Assembly: GCA_032433765.1 (NCBI GenBank)
Contig: JAVIAB010000073.1
Location: 60,361,552 to 60,425,551 of the forward strand
Length of the DNA stretch: 64,000 nucleotides
Source of the DNA: Megaustenia siamemsis
Taxonomy: Eukaryota > Mollusca > Gastropoda > Stylommatophora > Ariophantidae
Direction: 5' to 3'
Shown one piece after another: positions 40,301 to 52,300 of this stretch (positions within the stretch are counted from its first letter, which is position 1; every line of letters starts with the position of its first letter). The translations under genes and the position numbers were made by a program. A model generated the notes under the pieces. It saw only the letters and a program-made list of their open reading frames with translations, was not told the DNA's origin and made no database searches.

Positions 40301-43300
40301 TGGTAATTTTTACTACAGTATCATAATCTACGGTTAAGAAGGGGGAGAAATTATATATGTTATGGTGTAGGAACATGACAAATAAAATTTATAATAGTAA
40401 CTAGAGAGACGGACAGTCCATATTATTAAGGGATATCCACGGTTCGAGGTCAGAGTGAGCAGTTAAGGTGTATATCACGGGAATTTATAAGACTAAGGTG
40501 TCTAACAAAGAGATCATGTGACCAAATAGGCGGGAAAGTAGTTATTGGCGGAGAGAGAAACCTAGATAGACCAATTAGAAGATCGACAGCAGTCGTACAG
40601 GAAGGTTGTGATCTGAGCGAGGTGTCTAAGATTAACATCTAGATCCTGTCTGGCCAGAATGATAGATTGTATGTTTTATATGTTGTCAGTAATAAAGAAA
40701 TGAGGTTGAGATCTTGACCAGCCACCTATTGAGTGTGTTACACAAGAGTTGACTTAAATTCATCATCAATTACCATGCCTGCTGGTGTAGGTGATCATGT
40801 CTCTCCACAACTTTCGATCTCGACAGTTATTTATCATTTCTGTTGTTGACCGTCGGCCAAGCCATTCTCTTAAGCTGCCTGGTATCTTTTCTCTTTGCTT
40901 CCTTCTATCTCATCTGTAAAATGAACTGATACTGTGTTACACACTTGTGCAGCAGGTTAACCGAGTGGTCCAAGAAGTCACATAACCGGAACAGTTGCAG
41001 GTAAAGAAAAGATATAACCTAAAAACTTAAGAAAGAAGGCAAGTCAAAAGAACTTGCATAAAAGATCCCCTTGTTAACATACTTTGGTGAGACTTCACTC
41101 ATGAGGAGCTTTCATATTCATATTTTGACAAACGACAGAAATAGCTTGTAGGTATCCATATACATACCTACTTGAATATGGACCGATCATCCTCACACGC
41201 TTTTTACTGAACTGAGTTTGTGGGGCCTTCCTTTGGGGGCATTTGGGCATTTATGCATGCTGTGTAGACTGTAGCACTTTTTATTTGTATTGAAACCTTC
41301 ATTGGTGCAGTGAGCACTTTCTTCAAACAAAGGAACAGACATATCACAAGCCTTCATTGGTGCAGTGAGCACTTTCTTCAAACAGCGAAACAGACATATC
41401 ACAAGCCCTTCATTGGTTTTAGTGAGCACTTTCTTCAAACAAAGGAACAGACATATCACAAGCCCTTCATTGGTGCAGTGAGCACTTTCTTCAAACAAAG
41501 GAACAGACATATCACAAGCCCTTCATTGGTGCAGTGAGCACTTTCTTCAAACAAAGGAACAGACATATCACAAGCCTCCTTTCATTGGTGCAGTGAGCAC
41601 TTTCTTCAAACAAAGGAACAGACATATCACAAGCCTTTCATTGGTGCAGTGAGCACTTTCTGCAAACAAAGGAACAGACATATCATAAGCCTTCATTGGT
41701 GCAGTGAGCACTTTCTTCAAACAGCAAAACAGACATATCACAAGCCCTTCATTGGTGCAGTGAGCACTTTCTTCAAACAGCGAAACAGACATATCACAAG
41801 CCCTTCATTGGTGCAGTGAGCACTTTCTTCAAACAAAGGAACAGACATATCACAAGCCTTCATTGGTGCAGTTATCACTTTCTTCAAACAAAGGAACAGA
41901 CATATCACAAGCCCTTCATTGGTGCAGTGAGCACTTTCTTCAAACAAAGGAACAGACATATCACAAGCCCTTCATTGGTGCAGTTATCACTTTCTTCAAA
42001 CAAAGGAACAGACATATCACAAGCCCTTCATTGGTGCAGTTATCACTTTCTTCAAACAAAGGAACAGACATATCACAAGCCCTTCATTGGTGCAGTTATC
42101 ACTTTCTTCAAACAAAGGAACAGACATATCACAAGCCCTTCATTGGTGCAGTGAGCACTTTCTTCAAACAAAGGAACAGACATATCACAAGCCCTTCATT
42201 GGTGCAATGAGCACTTTCTTCAAACAAAGAAACAAACATATCACAAGCCCTTCATTGGTGCAGTGAGCACTTTCTTCAAACAGAGAAACAAACATATCAC
42301 AAGCCCTTCATTGGTGCAGTGAGCACTTTCTTCAAACAAAGGAACAGACATATCACAAGCCTTTCATTGGTGCAGTGAGCACTTTCTTCAAACAAAGGAA
42401 CAGACATATCACAAGCCCTTCATTGGTGCAGTTATCACTTTCTTCAAACAAAGGAACAGACATATCACAAGCCCTTCATTGGTGCAGTTATCACTTTCTT
42501 CAAACAAAGGAACAGACATATCACAAGCCCTTCATTGGTGCAATGAGCACTTTCTTCAAACAAAGGAACAGACATATCACAAGCCCTTCATTGGTGCAGT
42601 GAGCACTTTCTTCAAACAAAGGAACAGACATATCACAAGCCTTTCATTGGTGCAGTTATCACTTTCTTCAAACAAAGGAACAGACATATCACAAGCCCTT
42701 CATTGGTGCAGTGAGCACTTTCTTCAAACAAAGGAACAGACATATCACAAGCCCTTCATTGGTGCAGTTATCACTTTCTTCAAACAAAGGAACAGACATA
42801 TCACAAGCCCTTCATTGGTGCAGTAAGCACTTTCTTCAAACAAAGAAACAAACATATCACAAGCCCTTCATTGGTGCAGTGAGCACTTTCTTCAAACAGA
42901 GAAACAAACATATCACAAGCCCTTCATTGCACTCATGCAAAGTTGACTCTTTATCCTGTTTTATGATTTGGTGATGGTGGTAGTGGTGGAGGAGAGAAAA
43001 CATCATCATGACACATGATGAGCTGGAGGGGGTGTATATATATTATCACAATAGAAAATACTTACCCATTATGACTGGGAGCATTACGTGAAACTGTGTA
43101 CTGGGTAACAGCTGGGTCTATACTAGCTATTGGGATGTAGTCCCTTGTTTGTCTTGGTGCTGACTGGGTGGATGTTGTCTGTGTTAACTGTGGCTTGCCA
43201 AGTTGTTGCTGTTGCAGCTACACATCAATAAATAATAATAAAGAAGAGAGTTGCACAATAAAACAAATGGTGTCACTTTGCTAATACATCAATAAACATC

Positions 43301-46300
43301 TGTGAATACAAAAAAAGAAACCATTTCACACAATCTGGCAAACAGAAATATGGTGTTAGTGTCCATAACTTCTTTACTTTTGACACACTTTTTAGTAATG
43401 TGATTGGCACAATGCCAGTGCCATCTTTCTTTACCATTAAAAAAGAAAAAATTAGGTACCCATTTAAATCTGAGCGAACCCAGAAGCCCTTGTTTGGAAA
43501 TCAATGAGATCTCTAGTCAGCAGTAGACCACTTCACTTATCACTGCTCGACTGTGGTTCCCTAACAGAATAGACAAAGACCTTAATTCCAATGGATAGAA
43601 TGTTTTTTTTAAAACAATGAGCCTGCATATTGTATTTATACATATCTTCATAATATATACGACCTTTGACATCTTGGTCAGTAGCAAGCATTGATAGAAA
43701 GCAATCATGAGTGTGTTCATGTATTTCTTGTTGCTGCCAATATTGAATCAACAGATCTGGCTGCTGAGTGAACAAGGTGTATGTGTGAGGCTGGGCTTCA
43801 ATGTTTTTTTCTTGTGTGTCTTTAGTCCTCTGATTTTAATCATCTCATCCTTTGAATGCTGCTGTGCGATTTCTTATTTTTGTTATCTATGGACTACCTT
43901 TTGACTCAGATTATTCCAATTCCTTTTGCTGATTAAAAAATTCTTTCAAAGAAGATCTTCAAATATTTTTGTATTTCAGTACTGGTATGTCCTTGGATAC
44001 TTCCCTAAGTTGTTATCCCTAAGTACAGCACCTGTTAGGGAACATGACTGCTGTCCATTCTTCTCACCTCACCCAATCACTTTAGTCTCTGGCTCCATGA
44101 CGGACACAAATTTAGCATAATATAATGCACCAAAAATGTGCATGTTAAATATGGATTAACTTTAAGCAAATTTAAAGAATGATTTCTGCATGCAGGGCAT
44201 ACATGTAAAAAAAAGCTGTGGACAACCCAAGAAGTCAGATATTTTTAAGTAAAGGAAATATATCAAATCAGAAATGAATTCACAATTTTTTTCAGCAGAT
44301 GGACTTTTTCATCTCTTTCTCTTGTATAAATTCTACCTTTCATCTGCTGACATTATAAGTAATGCCAGAACAATCCAAAGGCAATAATAAAATGGGGGAA
44401 AAAATTTAAAACAGCCTTGGAAAGATGAATGACATAAATTAGAATCAAGCCAGAAGAAAAACTGTACATCAAAACAATTATTGACTGACAAACCCACTGG
44501 CATCATGGACACAGAAGAGCTAAGTCCCGCTCAAGAACCAGTGACAATACAGTAATCCCTCAGTTACCACGTTTAATAGGGACCAGAACCGGCCGCGATA
44601 AGTGAAAAACCGTGAAGTAGTGTCACCCTCTCATTTTTAACATACGTACATTTTTTGTGTATGTATAATATCAATAAGTGTATATGAAACATACACACTT
44701 ATTGATATTATGCACATAAGTACATATGTTACCATTAGAACATTAAAGAATAGTTTCAAACATGTAAATAAAATATTAATAGTGTAAATAATATACATAA
44801 AATAATGTATAAATGATATAAATATGATATAATATAAACTTTTCTTTTATAACAATGTCCGTAACTCACCTCTGACAATAGCTTCACTTCGTTTGATCTT
44901 TATAAATGTCGATGAAACACCTGTGCAGTACGGTGGAGGTGAAGAAGATGAAGATGATTTACTGCTCAGGTTAATGAGAGCTTTACTGCTCCTCAGATGA
45001 CGCCCCATCGTCAGGTGCTAGGGGCGTTGGATTGTCGCGGGAGGCTTCGGATAGAGCTGTGGTAGCTGCAGTAGACAGCATAGATGCAGCAGGAGGCGGC
45101 ATAGATGCAGCAGGAGGCGGCATAGATGCAGCAGGAGGCGGCATAGATGCAGCAGGAGGCGGCATAGATGCAGCAGGAGGCAGCGTAGTGGCAGCAGGAG
45201 GCGGCATAGATGCAGCAGGAGGCAGCGTAGTGGCAGCAGGTGGAGCTTCTGCAAAACGATTTTGAATTGTGTTGGCACTTCCTACCTTCTGCTGGCGTGC
45301 GGGCAACTTTCGCACCAGAATTCCTCAATTTTGAATTTTTTAACAATCTGCGATGCACTGAGGCCGCGATAAATGAACCGCGAAGTAGCGAGGGATGACT
45401 GTATTATGTTTCCATTGCTTGCTTGAAGATTACACACACTTCTAAAAACACCCTCTCAGTCTGTTTATACCAAGTTCAACACTGAAATCATGAAGTCTCA
45501 TAGTTGTCTCCACAGTCTGTTCTTTCAATGTGGACTCTGGTGTGACTAGGACATGTAGATGCTGATCACTGCTGCTTGTCATTAAACTAATGGTTTTTGA
45601 ACTGTTGCTGTTTTCGGTATAATGCAATGTATTTTGGCTGGAGATTCTGTCAAGTCTTTGTTCTTGATTTCTTACCTTACACAATAGAATCAACTAAATA
45701 AAGAATACCACAAAATATGACTCCAACAATAAAAATATCTACCTGTGTTACATAAGATGCTGGCACCAAAGCATAATTTTGCAGGCCCTGAATGTTGTTG
45801 TTTGGAGCAGATAAGACTGTTGTTCCAGGAAGGAGCTGGCTGACATTCTGTATGGTTGCTGAAGGTGCTGGCTGAATGGGGGTCAAGGTTGTCACTGCTG
45901 TACCCTGGGCGGTAACTGATGAAGATGTGGCTGGGAGAATAATTCGATGAACACCCTGTGTGCTAACACTGACTGGTACAGTTGGTTTTGGTGCCTTAAA
46001 GATGGAGATAGCAACATAAAAAGTCAATTCCTTATTGGCATCAATTATTACTCCATTTAACTCTTTCACTCCAGAATTAAGTTTCTTAACTTCATCAAAA
46101 CTGTATGAATATATGTTCTGAACTACATAATGTCATCAAGATCAAATATTTGTATAAACTTGGTTTCTAATTAAAATGAATTAATATGTAAATCAAAATA
46201 ACAGTATAACATGGAAATAATGATAACAGAGTATAATACTTGGACGTTATACATTCTCATTATGAGCACTGGTCCAGAGTTTAAAATTTAAAGGATGGCA

Positions 46301-49300
46301 TCATTATCAGGTTCATACATACATAAATAGGTAATTATGTCCCTCAACATATTCCTGCTGAATAAACATCAATCTTAGCACGTCTAAAGGAAACACAGGT
46401 CACCTCAAAGCTGATGACATCTCTGTACAGCTTGTCCAGGTTTGGTACTAGTAATGGTCAAAGGGTATTGTCTGTTCAACATATATCGGATATGAATGTG
46501 GTAGATATTCAGCAGTCATTTTGCCTGTGCCACAGTCATTAGTGGTTCCTATCCTTAAAGCGTTGAAAAGATAATACTTTCATCTGTTATGGTCTTTTCA
46601 GTCTACAAATTTTTACTTGCTTTTTTTTCCTGCATTGGTAGAAGACATCATCTCCCTGGTGTTCTGTGACCACCCCTGGTCTCAGCAGTGAGGCCCAGTT
46701 TGAAACGTCAATTACTCATCGACGGAAAAAATATTAGTACCTCCGAAGACAGAGCTATCTGCCCGTGTGGCAAGGGACCCCTGTGCACACGGCTGCCAGG
46801 GAAAAATGGATTAACACGCAAAATTCAGTTCCTAGTCTCTAGGGTAAAAGAAGAGGTACCAAAAAAAAATATGTTATACTTGTATCCAATAGGTAGAGTT
46901 CATAATATATAAGAGTATATGTTTCATGAACATTAGAATAATTCTGAAAAATTAACTGTATTATTATATTATTAAAACCAGCAAGTTAACAACCTCACTG
47001 ACACTCATTTAATTTAAAACTCCATTGATGGTTTTCTATTTTCCTAAGGTTGTAGAAGGGGGAGGAATGGAGAGAGCAGAGCAGTAAAAACAAAGACGGG
47101 AGAACAAGGTTAAGGAGGAAAAAGGAAAAGATATTAAAACGAAGTAAAGATAAAAATAAAGAGGATGGGTCGAAATGCACAGGAAAAATGTGAAGACCAG
47201 ATCCAGAAGTGAGTGGGCAGACAGACGCGTAGGTGTAGAAGGGGGAGGAATGGAGAGAATAGAGGGGTAAACAGATGAGAGAACAAGGTCAAATAGAAAA
47301 AAGGAAAAAGACATTAAGACGAAGTCAGGAGAAAAATGAGAGGATGGGTCAAAATGCACGTGCAAAACGTAAAGGCCATGTTCAGAAGTGAGTGGGCAGA
47401 CAGACGCGTAGGAAGTCAATTCTGATTGGCTGACAAGATCCAAATTTAAGAGGTAAACACAAAAGATTGACAAGCAGTTTATACTGAACACTTGGAGAAA
47501 TGTAGTCGGCAGGAGCACACATGCCAGTTAGGAGACGGGCAACCATGTGGGTCGGCCCATAGAGGGGCTAACCTTAGTCCAGTAGAATTAGATGCGATGT
47601 AGATTATCAAGTGGGTTAGAATAAAGACACTAAGCAAGTGTAATAGACATTTAGCCGGCAGAAGAAAACGTGATAGTTAAGAGATGCAGAGACTAATGAA
47701 GAATAGTTAAGAGATGCAGAGACTAATGAAGAATAGTTAAGAGATGCAGAGACTAATGAAGAATAGTTAAGTGATGCAGAGACTAATGAAGAATAGTTAA
47801 GTGATGCAGAGACTAATGAAGAATAGTTAAGTGATGCAGAGACTAATGAAGAATAGTTAAGTGATGCAGAGACTAATGAAGAATAGTTAAGTGATGCAGA
47901 GACTAATGAAGAATAGTTAAGTGATGCAGAGACTAATGAAGAATAGTTAAGTGATGCAGAGACTAATGAAGAATAGTTAAGAGATGCAGAGACTAATGAA
48001 GAATAGTTAAGAGATGCAGAGACTAATGAAGAATAGTTAAGAGATGCAGAGACTAATGAAGAATAGTTAAGAGATGCAGAGACTAATGAAGAATAGTTAA
48101 GAGATGCAGAGACTAATGAAGAATAGTTAAGAGATGCAGAGACTAATGAAGAATAGTTAAGTGATGCAGAGACTAATGAAGAATAGTTAAGAGATGCAGA
48201 GACTAATGAAGAATAGTTAAGTGATGCAGAGACTAATGAAGAATAGTTAAGTGATGCAGAGACTAATGAAGAATAGTTAAGTGATGCAGAGACTAATGAA
48301 GAATAGTTAAGAGATGCAGAGACTAATGAAGAATAGTTAAGTGATGCAGAGACTAATGAAGAATAGTTAAGAGATGCAGAGACTAATGAAGAATAGTTAA
48401 GTGATGCAGAGACTAATGAAGAATAGTTAAGTGATGCAGAGACTAATGAAGAATAGTTAAGAGATGCAGAGACTAATGAAGAATAGTTAAGAGATGCAGA
48501 GACTAATGAAGAATAGTTAAGTGATGCAGAGACTAATGAAGAATAGTTAAGAGATGCAGAGACTAATGAAGAATAGTTAAGTGATGCAGAGACTAATGAA
48601 GAATAGTTAAGAGATGCAGAGACTAATGAAGAATAGTTAAGTGATGCAGAGACTAATGAAGAATAGTTAAGTGATGCAGAGACTAATGAAGAATAGTTAA
48701 GTGATGCAGAGACTAATGAAGAATAGTTAAGTGATGCAGAGACTAATGAAGAATAGTTAAGAGATGCAGAGACTAATGAAGAATAGTTAAGTGATGCAGA
48801 GACTAATGAAGAATAGTTAAGAGATGCAGAGACTAATGAAGAATAGTTAAGTGATGCAGAGACTAATGAAGAATAGTTAAGTGATGCAGAGACTAATGAA
48901 GAATAGTTAAGAGATGCAGAGACTAATGAAGAATAGTTAAGTGATGCAGAGACTAATGAAGAATAGTTAAGAGATGCAGAGACTAATGAAGAATAGTTAA
49001 GTGATGCAGAGACTAATGAAGAATAGTTAAGTGATGCAGAGACTAATGAAGAATAGTTAAGTGATGCAGAGACTAATGAAGAATAGTTAAGTGATGCAGA
49101 GACTAATGAAGAATAGTTAAGTGATGCAGAGACTAATGAAGAATAGTTAAGTGATGCAGAGACTAATGAAGAATAGTTAAGTGATGCAGAGACTAATGAA
49201 GAATAGTTAAGTGATGCAGAGACTAATGAAGAATAGTTAAGTGATGCAGAGACTAATGAAGAATAGTTAAGTGATGCAGAGACTAATGAAGAATAGTTAA

Positions 49301-52300
49301 GTGATGCAGAGACTAATGAAGAATAGTTAAGTGATGCAGAGACTAATGAAGAATAGTTAAGTGATGCAGAGACTAATGAAGAATAGTTAAGTGATGCAGA
49401 GACTAATGAAGAATAGTTAAGTGATGCAGAGACTAATGAAGAATAGTTAAGTGATGCAGAGACTAATGAAGAATAGTTAAGTGATGCAGAGACTAATGAA
49501 GAATAGTTAAGTGATGCAGAGACTAATGAAGAATAGTTAAGTGATGCAGAGACTAATGAAGAATAGTTAAGTGATGCAGAGACTAATGAAGAATAGTTAA
49601 GTGATGCAGAGACTAATGAAGAATAGTTAAGTGATGCAGAGACTAATGAAGAATAGTTAAGTGATGCAGAGACTAATGAAGAATAGTTAAGTGATGCAGA
49701 GACTAATGAAGAATAGTTAAGTGATGCAGAGACTAATGAAGAATAGTTAAGAGATGCAGAGACTAATGAAGAATAGTTAAGTGATGCAGAGACTAATGAA
49801 GAATAGTTAAGTGATGCAGAGACTAATGAAGAATAGTTAAGTGATGCAGAGACTAATGAAGAATAGTTAAGTGATGCAGAGACTAATGAAGAATAGTTAA
49901 GTGATGCAGAGACTAATGAAGAATAGTTAAGTGATGCAGAGACTAATGAAGAATAGTTAAGTGATGCAGAGACTAATGAAGAATAGTTAAGTGATGCAGA
50001 GACTAATGAAGAATAGTTAAGTGATGCAGAGACTAATGAAGAATAGTTAAGTGATGCAGAGACTAATGAAGAATAGTTAAGTGATGCAGAGACTAATGAA
50101 GAATAGTTAAGTGATGCAGAGACTAATGAAGAATAGTTAAGTGATGCAGAGACTAATGAAGAATAGTTAAGTGATGCAGAGACTAATGAAGAATAGTTAA
50201 GTGATGCAGAGACTAATGAAGAATAGTTAAGTGATGCAGAGACTAATGAAGAATAGTTAAGTGATGCAGAGACTAATGAAGAATAGTTAAGTGATGCAGA
50301 GACTAATGAAGAATAGTTAAGTGATGCAGAGACTAATGAAGAATAGTTAAGTGATGCAGAGACTAATGAAGAATAGTTAAGTGATGCAGAGACTAATGAA
50401 GAATAGTTAAGTGATGCAGAGACTAATGAAGAATAGTTAAGTGATGCAGAGACTAATGAAGAATAGTTAAGTGATGCAGAGACTAATGAAGAATAGTTAA
50501 GAGATGCAGAGACTAATGAAGAATAGTTAAGTGATGCAGAGACTAATGAAGAATAGTTAAGTGATGCAGAGACTAATGAAGAATAGTTAAGTGATGCAGA
50601 GACTAATGAAGAATAGTTAAGTGATGCAGAGACTAATGAAGAATAGTTAAGTGATGCAGAGACTAATGAAGAATAGTTAAGTGATGCAGAGACTAATGAA
50701 GAATAGTTAAGTGATGCAGAGACTAATGAAGAATAGTTAAGTGATGCAGAGACTAATGAAGAATAGTTAAGTGATGCAGAGACTAATGAAGAATAGTTAA
50801 GAGATGCAGAGACTAATGAAGAATAGTTAAGTGATGCAGAGACTAATGAAGAATAGTTAAGTGATGCAGAGACTAATGAAGAATAGTTAAGTGATGCAGA
50901 GACTAATGAAGAATAGTTAAGTGATGCAGAGACTAATGAAGAATAGTTAAGTGATGCAGAGACTAATGAAGAATAGTTAAGTGATGCAGAGACTAATGAA
51001 GAATAGTTAAGTGATGCAGAGACTAATGAAGAATAGTTAAGTGATGCAGAGACTAATGAAGAATAGTTAAGTGATGCAGAGACTAATGAAGAATAGTTAA
51101 GTGATGCAGAGACTAATGAAGAATAGTTAAGAGATGCAGAGACTAATGAAGAATAGTTAAGTGATGCAGAGACTAATGAAGAATAGTTAAGTGATGCAGA
51201 GACTAATGAAGAATAGTTAAGTGATGCAGAGACTAATGAAGAATAGTTAAGTGATGCAGAGACTAATGAAGAATAGTTAAGAGATGCAGAGACTAATGAA
51301 GAATAGTTAAGTGATGCAGAGACTAATGAAGAATAGTTAAGTGATGCAGAGACTAATGAAGAATAGTTAAGTGATGCAGAGACTAATGAAGAATAGTTAA
51401 GTGATGCAGAGACTAATGAAGAATAGTTAAGTGATGCAGAGACTAATGAAGAATAGTTAAGTGATGCAGAGACTAATGAAGAATAGTTAAGTGATGCAGA
51501 GACTAATGAAGAATAGTTAAGTGATGCAGAGACTAATGAAGAATAGTTAAGAGATGCAGAGACTAATGAAGAATAGTTAAGTGATGCAGAGACTAATGAA
51601 GAATAGTTAAGTGATGCAGAGACTAATGAAGAATAGTTAAGTGATGCAGAGACTAATGAAGAATAGTTAAGTGATGCAGAGACTAATGAAGAATAGTTAA
51701 GTGATGCAGAGACTAATGAAGAATAGTTAAGTGATGCAGAGACTAATGAAGAATAGTTAAGTGATGCAGAGACTAATGAAGAATAGTTAAGTGATGCAGA
51801 GACTAATGAAGAATAGTTAAGTGATGCAGAGACTAATGAAGAATAGTTAAGTGATGCAGAGACTAATGAAGAATAGTTAAGAGATGCAGAGACTAATGAA
51901 GAATAGTTAAGTGATGCAGAGACTAATGAAGAATAGTTAAGTGATGCAGAGACTAATGAAGAATAGTTAAGTGATGCAGAGACTAATGAAGAATAGTTAA
52001 GTGATGCAGAGACTAATGAAGAATAGTTAAGAGATGCAGAGACTAATGAAGAATAGTTAAGTGATGCAGAGACTAATGAAGAATAGTTAAGTGATGCAGA
52101 GACTAATGAAGAATAGTTAAGAGATGCAGATTATAAGTGGCACTATTAAGAGACAGTAGCAGTGCCAAGAGACTGCAGGGCCGGTAGAAGTTAGATAGTC
52201 TAGGGCGGGCCATCAATGGGGACGGTCCACAATTAGTTGAGATGCGAGTATGAATGCGTTAGAGCCCAGAGATAAGTGTGCGGGCGATAGACTCAAGAAT

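Noticed and set aside
41296..42929. Repeat-protein gene (75-115 codon frames on both strands)
   Set aside because: The frames come from a 56-bp unit cycling through reading frames; they overlap each other on both strands and lack exon signals.
45011..45358. Ala/Gly/Pro- or Cys-rich protein genes
   Set aside because: Four overlapping frames on both strands over the same 21-bp minisatellite inside a DNA transposon; a repeat artefact.
47036..47518. 160-codon minus-strand membrane-like protein
   Set aside because: Hydrophobic appearance comes from translating the purine-rich 181-bp duplication on its pyrimidine strand; the internal repeat follows the DNA duplication.
47671..52130. CRISPR array
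   Set aside because: Units are directly abutted 30-bp repeats without unique spacers, in an animal gene intron; this is a satellite.
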